Of a DNA stretch of 64,000 nt, positions 1 to 10,367 are shown piece by piece. How positions within the stretch are numbered: the stretch's first letter is position 1; each line of letters starts with the position of its first letter. The stretch comes from Tritrichomonas musculus (taxonomy: Eukaryota > Parabasalia > Tritrichomonadida > Tritrichomonadidae). The position numbers and the translations under genes were made by a program. The stretch spans positions 434,001-498,000 of the forward strand of contig JAPFFF010000066.1 of NCBI GenBank assembly GCA_039105265.1. The letters are read 5' to 3'. The notes beneath the pieces are model-generated. The model had not been told where the DNA came from and made no database searches. It worked only from the letters and a program-made list of their open reading frames with translations.

Positions 1-391
1 TGACATGAAAATCTTTATTTTTACCGTCTTTTTCAGAAAAGCTTATATAGGGAATTGCATCCATGACGTCAATGAGCTTATCATGCATCTCTTTCGCTTC
101 ATTTGACATTATAACATTCATGAAAATAACATCGTTTCTGAAGTGTCCATAACCGTCAATTTGATATGGTTTTGCTTTTTCATGCTGGCAGAATGTTTCA
201 ATAGCGGAAACTAGATCACTGATATCACCATCATATTTGAAACCTTCTTTTATTGTAAAATGTGGTGGTAATGTTGAGAGCTTCGCATGAAATGTTTGCT
301 TAACATCATTCCTGAGACTATCATTGAATGCAGCAGCTTCTCCATTCAGCATACACACAACAGTATATAGGTTACCAAGTGAAGAGTTCAT
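1..391 (-). CDS. 2H phosphoesterase / LigT-like protein (3' part cut by window edge)
   Basis: The first 130 codons of a gene read leftward from an ATG at 391 and run off the window with no stop. The first H-x-T motif of the 2H phosphoesterase superfamily (LigT, 2'-5' RNA ligase, cyclic phosphodiesterase) is visible in PPHFTI at about residues 43-48. The last residues seen are FHV, followed by a codon beginning with A, which is where the second H-x-T/S should fall. Between them lie a predicted helix and a beta segment (GHFRNDVIFMNVIMS), as in the family fold. Such enzymes hydrolyse or ligate 2'-5' or cyclic phosphates on RNA ends or nucleotides. The exact substrate cannot be told. No signal peptide is seen, so it is probably cytosolic. 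The identification rests on motif and layout only. Confidence 0.6.
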   Translation of the reverse strand, partial: MNSSLGNLYTVVCMLNGEAAAFNDSLRNDVKQTFHAKLSTLPPHFTIKEGFKYDGDISDLVSAIETFCQHEKAKPYQIDGYGHFRNDVIFMNVIMSNEAKEMHDKLIDVMDAIPYISFSEKDGKNKDFHV

Positions 392-875
392 AATGAAGTA
401 AGTTTTATCTTAAACAACAGTTTTGATTCAAAATAATATTTTCAATATAAATTTTGCCTTTTCAATTCTTTATCAAAAAGTGAAAACAAAGTATTTCAGA
501 GATATCTTTGAAATGAAATAAAATTTCAAATTATATTATGGACATTATATATATGATGAAAATAATAATAATAAAAATTGGGTAAAATTATTTTTATTGT
601 CCTTTTTTTGAGTTCATGATAATGTGAAATCATAAAATTTCGGGTTTACATTTAAAATTCTCATTTTAAATTACTAAAAGTCGCCTATAATTAATTTAAT
701 TTGTATAAATTAGTTTTTACTATTCATATTACATCATATAATTGAACACTGAATTGTATAATTAATAATTCATTCTCTGAATTCTTCAAAATTACTAAAA
801 TAAAAAAGAAAAAATAATAAAAAAACCTGAATCTTCAATGAAGATAAGTTTGAATTGTATCACGAAAAAAATTTA
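392..875. other. intergenic, AT-rich
   Basis: No open frame or RNA gene is apparent. The stretch is dominated by A/T runs. It separates the 5' end of the 2H-phosphoesterase gene from the 3' end of tRNA-Pro(UGG), and the T7 Pol III stop of that tRNA lies at its right edge (865-871 read on the minus strand). Confidence 0.6.
865..871 (-). terminator. RNA polymerase III terminator of tRNA-Pro(UGG)
   Basis: Seven consecutive T on the minus strand begin four bases after the discriminator base of the tRNA. This is the standard Pol III stop. Confidence 0.8.
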
Positions 876-947
876 GGGGCGATTCGGGAATTGAACCCGA
901 GACCTCTCGCACCCAAAGCGAGAATCATACCACTAGACCAATCACCC
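876..947 (-). tRNA. tRNA-Pro (anticodon UGG)
   Basis: Read on the minus strand, a complete 72-nt cloverleaf is present. The acceptor stem GGGTGAT pairs with ATCGCCC (one G-U pair) and the discriminator base is C. The anticodon stem CTCGC/GCGAG closes the loop TTTGGGT, giving UGG. The T arm carries GGTTCAATTCC. The D-arm GGTCTAGTGGTATGAT is the usual eukaryotic tRNA-Pro form and supplies the A box. No intron is present and CCA is not encoded. A run of seven T follows at once, as expected for RNA polymerase III. Confidence 0.96.
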
Positions 948-1231
948 TTGATGATATCTCAAATAAATGATATTAATTTAATGAATTATTATTTGGTTAT
1001 TTTTTTGTAACAAATATATCAATCCAAATTTGAGGAGATATCATTATTTCTTTTTTCATTTAAATAACGCATAACATTTTAAACAATTAAAATGAAAATA
1101 CCAAAGAAACAGTTCATATTATCTATTTAAAATTATATTTAATATAAAGTTAAATATGAAAAAATTGTAAGTTAAGGAAAAAATTGATTTTCCTTTTCAA
1201 AATAAAATGTTTATAAATATATATATATATG

Positions 1232-1741
1232 TTAAAAAAAAGATTCTTGTAAATGCATCAGCCGATGTCTTCCACCAATTGCAAATCCATTATCTGAATA
1301 GAATTTGGTTCTTTTTTCGTGATATTTGTCTGAATCTACTGGTTGAACAAGATCAATAAAACTAATGTTATTACTTCTACAGTATTGAATTATATGCTGT
1401 ACTAAAGCTGATCCAACACCTTTTCCACGAGCTTCTTCATCAACAACCAAATCCTGAATATATATATAAGGTTTACAAGTCATCAACATTAATTGTGTTG
1501 TTGTGATGGCAGCTCCACATTGAATTATATTATTGTTCTTATCTTTATCTTCAGCCACAAAAATTGAATAATGATTTGGCTCTTTCAGCATTGTATGAAA
1601 AGCATCATCAAAGTTACTAGGAATATCAGTTGAACCAAAAACAATATGGTTAATTTGGCCTATCATTTTCCCAACAAATTTGCAATCAGCAGGTACTGCA
1701 CTTCTAACAGACAAAAATCGCTTAAAAATGCTAGTGATCAT
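1232..1741 (-). CDS. GNAT-family N-acetyltransferase
   Basis: A 169-residue protein starts at the ATG at 1741. The frame is open further upstream but has no ATG there: an ATG at 1803 runs into a stop after five codons. The acetyl-CoA loop (motif A) reads DLVVDEEARGKGVGSALV at about residues 97-114, with the R-G-x-G-x-G signature. It is followed by HIIQYCRSNNISFIDL and FYSDNGF, the usual beta5/alpha4 end of the GNAT fold. The family transfers acetyl from acetyl-CoA to an amine on a small molecule or protein. The substrate cannot be deduced. No targeting signal or membrane segment is seen. The stop is TAA followed by A, giving the TAAA that trichomonads use as a polyadenylation signal. Confidence 0.85.
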   Translation of the reverse strand: MITSIFKRFLSVRSAVPADCKFVGKMIGQINHIVFGSTDIPSNFDDAFHTMLKEPNHYSIFVAEDKDKNNNIIQCGAAITTTQLMLMTCKPYIYIQDLVVDEEARGKGVGSALVQHIIQYCRSNNISFIDLVQPVDSDKYHEKRTKFYSDNGFAIGGRHRLMHLQESFF

Positions 1742-2229
1742 TTGGCTTTGAATACATCTCACAAAAAATTGAATGAATAACGTTCTCAATTCCTCTCGAT
1801 CATTTTCTTTTTAAAATAATTATATATTGATAAAAATAAAATATTTAATAAAATATTTATATTATATAAAATAAACAAATAGATAATATTTAATATTCAC
1901 GTGTATAGTACAATTTTTTTTTCATTAAGATATGAAAAGATTAGTTTCAAAAAGAATCAAATTTTCCTTTAAAATAAATATTACAAATTCATCAAATAAA
2001 AAGATCCAAAAGAAATTTCTGTTAAAACCCATTAAGCATTTAAAAATCAAATATCATTCATATTATAAGAAGTATATCACAATAAATTTTTTTATAAAAG
2101 ATCAATTTCAACATTAAACATAATCTTCACTCTAAAATTTCAGTTTTTTTCCTCAAAAAATGAAAAAAATAGAATTAATTGAAAGCAATCAAAATATTTT
2201 ATTTATTTTTTATCATCCAGATTCTTCAC
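1742..2229. other. intergenic, AT-rich
   Basis: The stretch lies between the 5' end of the acetyltransferase gene and the 3' end of the coiled-coil gene. A 61-codon lysine-rich open frame at 1932-2117 on the plus strand has the composition of translated A/T runs, and I do not call it a gene. Nothing else is recognised. Confidence 0.5.
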
Positions 2230-3192
2230 TTACATTTTATTCAGTTTTTCGAACTTCTCTTTTAGCTCCAAGTCGGCGTCTTCTATAAATTTTTTCCCCA
2301 TTTCTAAATACTTAATAATCAATTTATAGTGATCTCCCAATTTACGGTTATTTTTACTAACACACTCAATTTCTTTGTTATTTAAAACGATCAACTTTTG
2401 TTTATAATTATTCAAAAGTAACTCAATTTTTTCAATTGACTCATTCAAATTTTGAATACTTTTTTTTGTGAGCTTGGCGTTAGCAATATTGACAAGAAGG
2501 ACTCTCGCGAATATCTCAAAGTTGCTGCTGGGAAAGATCATTGCGATTTGCGGCACATTTTGTATTATTTTCAATACTTGGATCTCCGAATTTATAATTT
2601 GAAAGAAGCAGATGTTGCCAGCATTGAAATCTTGATACGATTGAATTTCAATGCTGTATTTGAGATAAGATTTGACAAATGAAAAATTTCCCTTATTTTT
2701 ATAATATTCAACTTTTTGTAAGCATTCATTCGAGAGTTCTTCTGACGCTTCAAAAATCTCAAAAAGTTGATTTATTGAATTTTGAATGGACTCTTCATCG
2801 TCAAGGCCAATTTTTAAGGACCCACTGTTGAGATCGTAATATGGAGTAAGAATGGCTTCCCTTTGGATCCCAATCTTTCGACTTTCAAGGTAGATAACTA
2901 GATCTATTATTGATTTCACTTTTTCTTCAAGATTTTCTATGCTTTCAGTTTCATTTTGAATTTCATAATTATTAGCCTGCGCGAGAATTTGTTCTGACTG
3001 ATTTTCACAGTCAGAAATGATTTCCTTCAGTTTGTGGATCGTAATTGATAAATTTTGGACATAATCTGGACCATATTCTCCTGAGATTATTATATTAATG
3101 AGATTACTAAAATTATTTTGGTTTTTCAGCGATAAATTATCAATAGCATTTTGGATATCGATGAAATTGCACTTTTTTGGATGGGTTTCCAT
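2230..3192 (-). CDS. coiled-coil protein of unknown function
   Basis: A 320-residue protein starts from the ATG at 3192 and ends at TAA. I recognise no family. It is acidic and rich in E, K, N and I. Long helical, heptad-like stretches lie around residues 50-110 (HKLKEIISDCENQSEQILAQ), 130-200 and 245-318, with no signal peptide or membrane span. A structural or partner-binding role is plausible but not shown. It is divergent from the kinase-Sel1 gene, whose first ATG at 3325 is only 132 bases away, so the two probably share a promoter region. Confidence 0.7.
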   Translation of the reverse strand: METHPKKCNFIDIQNAIDNLSLKNQNNFSNLINIIISGEYGPDYVQNLSITIHKLKEIISDCENQSEQILAQANNYEIQNETESIENLEEKVKSIIDLVIYLESRKIGIQREAILTPYYDLNSGSLKIGLDDEESIQNSINQLFEIFEASEELSNECLQKVEYYKNKGNFSFVKSYLKYSIEIQSYQDFNAGNICFFQIINSEIQVLKIIQNVPQIAMIFPSSNFEIFARVLLVNIANAKLTKKSIQNLNESIEKIELLLNNYKQKLIVLNNKEIECVSKNNRKLGDHYKLIIKYLEMGKKFIEDADLELKEKFEKLNKM

Positions 3193-3324
3193 CAGGGTTG
3201 CTCAATTTAAAGCGATTATTTTTTGGTAATCTGATTTTTCATATAACATATCCATTATTATCGAACTTTTTGAGAAATAAAATTTTTTTTTTAAAAAATT
3301 TTGTATTCAAATAAAGATTATTTA

Positions 3325-6300
3325 ATGATAAAAGCTTTTACTGAATTTCATCAACTTTGGCAAAATAATTCCATATCAATTCAAAATGCTAATTTATTAA
3401 AGATCATTAAAAAATTTGTTTTTTATTATCTTCCGGAAGATAATAATAATCAATTATTAAATATCCTTCAAGAAAAGCCCAAAACCAAAATAATTGTTGT
3501 TGATGAACATATAAAACTAGAAGAAAACAGCTTGTTTAACGATTTTTATATAATTTGCTTTGATTATCAAATAATTATTTTTGAAGAATCTGAAATTTCA
3601 CATTTTTTAACATTTATCTCATCAAATACAGACTCGAAAATTTATTTTCTTTCTGATGATATTGAAACCAAATTTCAGAATTTGAACATTACGATTGAAA
3701 ACCATAAAAAATCATTTGAAGATGAAATTCAATCATTTGTAACCAATTTGCGAATTACATATCAATCGAATCTTGCTGCGGATACCAAGAGAAACATTCA
3801 ATATTTATGGGGAGTTCTTAATCGAAGTATTTCATCATATTTAATTAAAAAAGGATATGAAAATAACAGCAAAAATGATCGAATTTTCAACATCAATGAA
3901 ATTTACCACAAAGAAAGAAAAATTGAAAAGAACGAATTCATCAAATTACGACTTTTTGAGAATGGAAGTTCATCATTTGTCTTCATGATATATTATATTG
4001 AATTAGAAACAATTTGCGTATTAAAATTATTTTCAGAGACAAAACAAAGACAAAAATTATTTAATAGAGAGTTTCAAAATTATGCAAACATTCATCTTCC
4101 TTTATTTCCAAGATTTTTCGGCTACATTGAAGATGGTCGAAATCTTGGGTTAATTATTGAATACATTGAAGGTGAGAAGTTGAATAAAATCAATGATAAG
4201 AAATATTCATTTGAAGACAAATTATTAATTGTATTGGAAATAATGATCATTATTGAATATCTGCATTTTAACGGTTTCGTTTACAGAGATCTGAAGCCTG
4301 ATAATTTTATAATTAATAAAAGTAAGACAGCTGTTCTCATTGATTTCGATTTGATGATTAAAGATCCATCTAAAATAAATAGTGATGAAAATGAAAAAGA
4401 TCAGGTTTTCACTTTGAATTTCGTTTCTGATTATTTTGCACCAGAAATCGTTAATGGCTCTTTTTCTAATAAATCAGACATATATTCATTTGGCAAAATG
4501 TTATCTGAAATAGACATAAATAATGAATCATTTCAATTTATGTGCAATGAATGTATTAAAGAAAAACCAGAAGAAAGGCCAAATATCACTGATTTGATAT
4601 ATTATTTATATAAAAAAGTTTTTTCATATAAAAAAGAAGCAAAAATTGTGAATTATAAGAATGTCGATCATAAATCGGCACAATTTTACTTGGCTCTTAT
4701 TTTTTATAAAGGAAAAAGTATTATTCATGACAAATTTAAAGTGATTTATTATCTGTATCTAGCGGCTTATCAAAATCATCCAAAAGCTCAATACTATCTC
4801 GGAATTGTTTATTATGAAGGCAAATGTGTTTCGCGTGACATAATGAAATCCATTTATTATTATTCACTGGCATCCAGCCAAAATAATTTCAAGGCTCAAT
4901 ATAATCTTGGCCATATTTTTGAGTCAGGAGAATACGTTACTGCTGATATAAACAAAGCTATTTATTATTACACACTTGCAGCAGATCAAAATTATTCAAA
5001 GGCACAATTTGAACTTGGAATTATTTATGAGAAAGGCAAATTTATTGAACTCGACATCAATAAAGCAGTGCACTTTTACACTCTTGCTGCAAATAACAAT
5101 AATGTTGAAGCACAATGTAAACTTGGACATATTTATGAAGAAGGAAAATATTTTGCAGTTGACATAAATAAAGCGATTTATTATTACACACTTGCTGCAG
5201 ATAATAATGATGCTGAAGCCCAATGCAAACTTGGTGATATTTTTGAAGAAAGAAAATGTTTTGATATAAATAAAGCCCTTCATTATTATTCGCTTGCTGC
5301 AAATCAGAATTGTTCAAAAGCACAATTTGAACTTGGTGTTATTTATGAAGAAGGAAAACATATCAAGTCCAACATCAACTTAGCATTACATTATTATTCA
5401 CTTGCTTCAAATAACCATTATTCAGAAGCACAACTTCACCTTGGCTATCTTTATTATGATGAAAAATATATTCCACGAGATATTAAGAAATCTATTCATT
5501 ACTTTTCATTGGCAGCAGATCAAAATGATCGAAGAGCACAATTTGCACTAGGCACCTTTTATGATTTAGGCAAACATGTTCCACAAGATATCAACAAAGC
5601 CATTCGTTATTACACACTTGCAGCGAATCAAAATCATCCATTTGCACAGCACAGCCTAGGATTTATCTATGAAACTGGCAGATATGTCACACGTGATATT
5701 GACAAAGCAATTTATTATTACAAATTAGCTTCTTATCAAGATCATGCTGAATCACAAATAAATCTTGGTTTTATTTATTTAGAAGGAAAAGATGTTCAAC
5801 AAGATATTAATAAAGCAATATTTTATTTCAAATTGGCAGCAAATCAAAATAATCTTGAAGCTCAATATGCTCTTGGTCGTATTTATTATGATGGCAAATA
5901 TATTAAACGAGATGTTGATAAAGCAATTTTTTATCTCCAATTGGCTGCCAATCAAAATGATACAAATGCTCTCTATGATCTTGGCATTGTTTATTTTCAT
6001 GGGAAAATAATTCCAAGAGACATTAACAAAGCAATTCATTATTTTACACTTGCAGCAAATTCTAATCATATATATTCACAATATAATCTAGGCGTAATTT
6101 ATTTAACTGATGAATATGCTCCACTTGATATTAACAAAGCTATTTATTATCTCACTCTTGCTGCAAATCAAAATTTTGACATGGCTCAGTATAATCTTGG
6201 TTATATTTATTCATCCAATAAATACGTTTCTGTTGATATTAATAAAGCAATTCATTATTATTCACTTGCTTCAAATCAGAATTATTTAAAAGCACAAATT

Positions 6301-7683
6301 AATCTTGGATTACTTTATTTTAAAGGAAAATTTGTTCAAAGAGACATTAATAAAGCAATTCATTATCAATCACTTGCAGCAAATCAAAATGATGCCATTT
6401 CACAATTCAATTTGGGCGTAATTTATTCAAAAGGAGAAGATGTTGAACGTGATATTAATAAAGCTATTTATTATTTTTCTCTTGCAGCTAGTCAAAATTA
6501 TCCTGAAGCTCAACATAATCTCGGCTTTATTTATTATGAAGGAAAATATGTTACACAAAATATTAAAAAAGCAATGCATTATTATACACTTGCTGCTAGT
6601 AATAATTTTGCAGAATCTTTGTTTAATCTTGCATGCATTTATGAAAGAGGTGAATATTTCCCCAAAGATATAAATAAAGCAATTTATTATTATTCACTTG
6701 CAGCAGAAAAAAATATTCCTCAGGCACAGTTTAATCTTGGAGTTTATTATTTCGAAGGAAAATTTATTTCACAAGATATTAAAAAAGCTATTTATTATTT
6801 CACACTTGCTGCAAATCAAAACATTTCTCAAGCACAATATAATTTAGGTGTATTTTATCAGGAAGGAAAAGTTGTCAAAAAAGACATTAATAAAGCTATT
6901 CATTATTATTCACTTGCTTCACGTTTGAATAATTCTGATGCACAATATAATCTTGGACTTTTTTATTATCAAAGTAATTCTCATATTAATCATATTGAAA
7001 AAGGAATTTATTACTTAAAATTGTCATCCAAAAATAGATGTGTTGATGCACATTTTTTAGTTGGTTATTTGTATCATGAAGGAAAAGATGTGAAAAGAGA
7101 TATTTCAGAATCAATTCATTATTATAAAGAAGCATCATGTTTTAATGATCAATATGCTAAAAATAATCTTGGAATAATATTTAAAAATGGTTTTAATGAC
7201 GAAATTCAACAAAAGTTGGCTTTGGCAATTGAATACTTTAAAGAAGCAATTCGACAAAAGAATGATAAAATTGCAATGTATAATTTGGCTCATCTTTATT
7301 TATATAATGAAAATATTAAAAACAGTCAAGATGAATCTATTAAATTATTAATAAATTCATTGAAAGAAGGATTTGAACCATCTAAAAAATTATTGTGCAT
7401 TGCAATAATTAAAAAGTATGGAACAAATATAAATGGAATTGAAAATGACTTTCAAATGAGCGATATTTCAAATTTAATTTTTAATGAAATTGAAAAATAT
7501 CAAATAGATTATGAAAGACAATATGAAAATCTTAAGAAAATTGACTTTTTATATAATTTTTACCATTCATATATTACTTCTTTAGATATATTTAACGAAA
7601 ATTATAATTTAGAAGATATAAAAGACAGAAGACCACCTAATATTACCAAAGTTTTTTATGAAGGATTTGGATTTGATTTATAA
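3325..7683 (+). CDS. protein kinase (TKL-like) with 25 C-terminal Sel1-like repeats
   Basis: The frame is open from 3295, but the first ATG is at 3325, giving 1,452 residues. Residues 1-200 are an unassigned N-terminal region. A kinase domain spans about 210-440. It has a degenerate glycine loop (ENGSSSFVF), the ATP-binding lysine in VLKLF (about K234), the catalytic loop YRDLKPDN (D322), a metal-binding motif reading DFD where DFG is usual (about 340), and FAPE as the APE motif. From about 448 to 1335 there are 25 Sel1-like repeats of about 36 residues, each of the form AQYNLGxIYxxGK...DINKAIYYYxLAA. Such solenoids bind partner proteins. The C-terminus reads FYEGFGFDL and is shared with the kinase-Sel1 gene at 47.7-51.9 kb. 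Activity is plausible because K and D are kept, but it is uncertain because of the DFD change. No signal peptide or membrane span is seen. Confidence 0.9.
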   Translation: MIKAFTEFHQLWQNNSISIQNANLLKIIKKFVFYYLPEDNNNQLLNILQEKPKTKIIVVDEHIKLEENSLFNDFYIICFDYQIIIFEESEISHFLTFISSNTDSKIYFLSDDIETKFQNLNITIENHKKSFEDEIQSFVTNLRITYQSNLAADTKRNIQYLWGVLNRSISSYLIKKGYENNSKNDRIFNINEIYHKERKIEKNEFIKLRLFENGSSSFVFMIYYIELETICVLKLFSETKQRQKLFNREFQNYANIHLPLFPRFFGYIEDGRNLGLIIEYIEGEKLNKINDKKYSFEDKLLIVLEIMIIIEYLHFNGFVYRDLKPDNFIINKSKTAVLIDFDLMIKDPSKINSDENEKDQVFTLNFVSDYFAPEIVNGSFSNKSDIYSFGKMLSEIDINNESFQFMCNECIKEKPEERPNITDLIYYLYKKVFSYKKEAKIVNYKNVDHKSAQFYLALIFYKGKSIIHDKFKVIYYLYLAAYQNHPKAQYYLGIVYYEGKCVSRDIMKSIYYYSLASSQNNFKAQYNLGHIFESGEYVTADINKAIYYYTLAADQNYSKAQFELGIIYEKGKFIELDINKAVHFYTLAANNNNVEAQCKLGHIYEEGKYFAVDINKAIYYYTLAADNNDAEAQCKLGDIFEERKCFDINKALHYYSLAANQNCSKAQFELGVIYEEGKHIKSNINLALHYYSLASNNHYSEAQLHLGYLYYDEKYIPRDIKKSIHYFSLAADQNDRRAQFALGTFYDLGKHVPQDINKAIRYYTLAANQNHPFAQHSLGFIYETGRYVTRDIDKAIYYYKLASYQDHAESQINLGFIYLEGKDVQQDINKAIFYFKLAANQNNLEAQYALGRIYYDGKYIKRDVDKAIFYLQLAANQNDTNALYDLGIVYFHGKIIPRDINKAIHYFTLAANSNHIYSQYNLGVIYLTDEYAPLDINKAIYYLTLAANQNFDMAQYNLGYIYSSNKYVSVDINKAIHYYSLASNQNYLKAQINLGLLYFKGKFVQRDINKAIHYQSLAANQNDAISQFNLGVIYSKGEDVERDINKAIYYFSLAASQNYPEAQHNLGFIYYEGKYVTQNIKKAMHYYTLAASNNFAESLFNLACIYERGEYFPKDINKAIYYYSLAAEKNIPQAQFNLGVYYFEGKFISQDIKKAIYYFTLAANQNISQAQYNLGVFYQEGKVVKKDINKAIHYYSLASRLNNSDAQYNLGLFYYQSNSHINHIEKGIYYLKLSSKNRCVDAHFLVGYLYHEGKDVKRDISESIHYYKEASCFNDQYAKNNLGIIFKNGFNDEIQQKLALAIEYFKEAIRQKNDKIAMYNLAHLYLYNENIKNSQDESIKLLINSLKEGFEPSKKLLCIAIIKKYGTNINGIENDFQMSDISNLIFNEIEKYQIDYERQYENLKKIDFLYNFYHSYITSLDIFNENYNLEDIKDRRPPNITKVFYEGFGFDL

Positions 7684-7705
7684 AATATTAAATACATTTT
7701 CATTT

Positions 7706-7855
7706 AATTTTGAAGAAAATGATTCACATTTTTGTTTTGAATTCCTAGAACAGGCCATTTTAAACAATGATTCAAAAACAAAGATTGAAACATCCCAGGT
7801 AATGTTACTTCATATACAATTCGTTTATTATCAATTAAAAGATCATTTATAATTA
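7706..7855 (+). pseudogene. possible short coding remnant after the kinase-Sel1 gene
   Basis: A frame reads SFNFEENDSHFCFEFLEQ and continues for about 50 residues before a stop. The residue mix is protein-like, unlike most shadow frames here, but no family is recognised. Its last 30 bases belong to the segment duplicated at 17.3 kb. It may be a broken end of another gene. Confidence 0.25.
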
Positions 7856-8138
7856 TATATTATTATATTAAATAACATATTCATCATTGTTTCAGGCACT
7901 TTACCTAAATATTGACCATAAGATGGCGAAATCATAGTTTTGTTTAATTTATTTACATGAGTACTCCATCAGTCTTTTAATTCAATCAAATTATTTGGAA
8001 AATGAATTTTCTGAAATTTATCACTATAAATCGTGCTGACTGCCGAATCTTCAAATTTGAAGCAATCGATAAATACAAGAGAATCAACATAAAATTTTCA
8101 AAAATTATCAAAAATAAATGATTATTTTCTTTTTTTTT

Positions 8139-9101
8139 TTATACAATTGATCCGAAGAATTCCATACATGATAAGCATATGCTGTATTTTGCAATACATT
8201 TTGGCATCCAATTCTCTAATTGTACATATCTGATGTATCTGTAATGCATTCTGCTTTTTCTTTCACACTCGAAATGTTGGCATATGCGTGGTCCATTCAT
8301 TTCCTCTCTGTTTTGTTTGATATCGATTAAGTCCCATGCATTTTGATCGTTTGATCCAATGATTTTCCATGATTTTGGATGGCAATTCATGTTTGGAGCA
8401 TGCTCACTCGAACGAATTGTATATGATGCAACATTAATTTTACTCTGGACAAAGTCGAATTCAATCCATGCATCTTTTTTCGTGTATACTTTGCCATCAT
8501 TAAAGTAGTTGATGTAGACTTTATCAATGTTATCATCATATTGAATTAGATGAGACAAAGGATAGTATGGACACATCGATGCACCACCAGTAAGCTTCAA
8601 ATATTTTCCTGTTCCATCGAGGCTGTCTCCTGTGTTTCTTCTGATGTATGATATGATACCGTCCAATTTATCGTTGTGAAATTTGCAGATGACTTTTGGT
8701 TTTTCACCATCAAGAACACTGACCATGGCTTGAAAGAATTCTTGTTCTTGTCCTTCATTTTCCAGATTCATTTCCTCACAATGGCGATCAATCATCTTGC
8801 CAATAATACCGACTATTTCATTTGCTTTGATTTTTCTATTCAACATTTGTTCCAAATGGCTTATGTCAAAACTGTATTGATTGATCGTTGGATCTTTGAC
8901 ATATTCTTCTTCAATTATTTCAGAAATAATTCGAACTTTGTTGACTGTCGAATTTATGATGATTTTCTTCTCTTCTTCTATTATAATGCCACCATTTTCA
9001 TCATTGGTTCTTTTGATTGTAAAAATGATTATAAATTTCCCACTGAAATCATTTCTTAATAATCTTTTTAATGAAGATATTGGAGTTTTATAAGCAATCA
9101 T
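8139..9101 (-). CDS. BTB-like plus F5/8 type C (discoidin) domain protein, copy 1
   Basis: A 320-residue protein starts at the ATG at 9101, five bases after an initiator TCATTTTA. The C-terminal half (about 150-320) is an F5/8-type-C jelly roll: GKYLKLTGGAS, DAWIEFDFVQSKINVASYTI, CHPKSWKIIGSNDQNAWDLI and YRYIRYVQLEN are its typical strands. The N-terminal half resembles a shortened BTB/POZ region (IIEEEYVKDPTINQYSFDI recalls the segment after the conserved SP motif). The BTB call is tentative. Proteins of this layout are abundant in trichomonads and probably act as intracellular adaptors. No signal peptide is seen. The paralogue at 17.6 kb is nearly identical; the main difference is RHCEEM here against HGD there, around residue 112. 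Confidence 0.8.
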   Translation of the reverse strand: MIAYKTPISSLKRLLRNDFSGKFIIIFTIKRTNDENGGIIIEEEKKIIINSTVNKVRIISEIIEEEYVKDPTINQYSFDISHLEQMLNRKIKANEIVGIIGKMIDRHCEEMNLENEGQEQEFFQAMVSVLDGEKPKVICKFHNDKLDGIISYIRRNTGDSLDGTGKYLKLTGGASMCPYYPLSHLIQYDDNIDKVYINYFNDGKVYTKKDAWIEFDFVQSKINVASYTIRSSEHAPNMNCHPKSWKIIGSNDQNAWDLIDIKQNREEMNGPRICQHFECERKSRMHYRYIRYVQLENWMPKCIAKYSICLSCMEFFGSIV

Positions 9102-9109
9102 TAAAATGA
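9102..9109 (-). promoter_or_regulatory. initiator (Inr) of BTB-like/F5-8C copy 1
   Basis: TCATTTTA on the minus strand fits the trichomonad initiator TCA(+1)YWYTM at all eight positions. It puts the start of transcription about five bases before the ATG. A second, weaker TCATTTCA lies just upstream. Confidence 0.6.
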
Positions 9110-9215
9110 AATGATAGAATAAAAAATTTTTTTAAGAAAATATTATCATCAAAATTGGAAAATCAACTTTTTGAAATAAAATGATTATAATTAATTTAAT
9201 TTTGTGTCATAAATC

Positions 9216-9450
9216 AACTCAACTTCAATTCTTAAGTAAAATACATTTTAAAATGGCTCTAATTTTTTTCATTTTCCAATTGTAACTTTTATATAATATC
9301 AAAAAATATTTTATTTTAGCAATAATATATGCATTCAAATAATAATGTTAAACACTTCATTTGGACAAGCATATTCAAATATTTTTACCACATTTTAATC
9401 TTTATTTGACCATTTTAATGCATTTTTTATTTTATTCTCTCTCAAATAAA
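9216..9450. other. intergenic between duplication copy 1 and foldback element
   Basis: AT-rich with no frame of note. It ends in CTCAAATAAA, the left flank of the long inverted-repeat element. Confidence 0.5.
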
Positions 9451-9952
9451 TATAGGCGGACTCGAACTTGATTTCCTAAAAAGTCGAGATAAAATTTTCA
9501 ATTCCAAAAGTTACAACTTAAAATCTATATTTAAAAAAGTTATTTCCAAATTTGTTGGTGTAAAATGTCATTTTAATTTTTTATTTCCAAAAATTTAAGA
9601 CCAAATTCCAATTGAAATATTTTTAAATCTGAAAATCTTTGAGTAAAAAGACATTAAAATGTCCCAATCTCTAAAATTTTTTGAACAAAAAATTTTTAAT
9701 AGATTTTAAAATCTCAAACTTAGATTTTAATTTAGCATTAAAAAAGTTCAAATTCCCGAAGTCACAATTTAATTTCTCCTAAATAGAACCTTAATGTCCA
9801 AAAGCTATATCCCAAAAAGTCTCATAAAAATCCTCATGCCTAGGATTTTTTCTCTCAATATGCTTTTTAAAATAGATCAAATATCCTGAGTTTTATGCTC
9901 AAATATACTTTTTTTAAATGAAAGTATTATTTTGTTCATAAGAATAATCAAA
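9451..9952 (+). repeat. foldback element, left inverted arm
   Basis: This arm pairs base for base with 10368-10868 on the other strand. The match runs from the AGGCGGACTC end inward to GTTCATAAGAATAATCAAA. Confidence 0.88.
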
Positions 9953-10367
9953 TGAATAAAAAAAAAATATAGTTCAATTTATAACTTGTATAAAAAATTA
10001 AATTGAATTGAAAATTATCTTATGAGAACTTTTTGATGGAAAAATGAACTATCAAAAGTAAACTCAATTTGGAAATTTTCACGTCCGATAGGATTTTTTT
10101 TCGATATATCTCAATTAAAAAAATATTACAAAATTAATTTTATTATAAATATAATTTATGTAATAAAATATATAACTAATAAATCAAAAATAAAATATAT
10201 AAATGTTTATTTAATAAGATATTATCCTTTTAAATTGAATGAAACGTGAAAATTAAAAAACTTAGTTTATAAAGAAATGTTTCAAAATCAATTTTCAACT
10301 CAAATGTACTTTCTTTTAACTCAAATGAACTTTTTTTAAATGAAAGTATTATTTTTTTTTTTTTTTT

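Larger units (their letters stand above)
7824..9215. repeat. segmental duplication, copy 1 (1.39 kb)
   Basis: This block matches 17266-18657 from TTTATTATCAATTAAAAG to CATAAATC with only scattered substitutions and small indels. It contains a whole gene with its 3' flank, its coding region and about 110 bases of promoter side. No terminal inverted repeats or clear target duplications are seen. It therefore looks like a segmental copy rather than a transposon. Confidence 0.9.

Noticed and set aside
1932-2117. 61-codon lysine-rich open frame on the plus strand
   Set aside because: Its composition (K, I, N, F, S) is that of translated A/T-rich intergenic DNA. There is no initiator, no family and no constraint visible.
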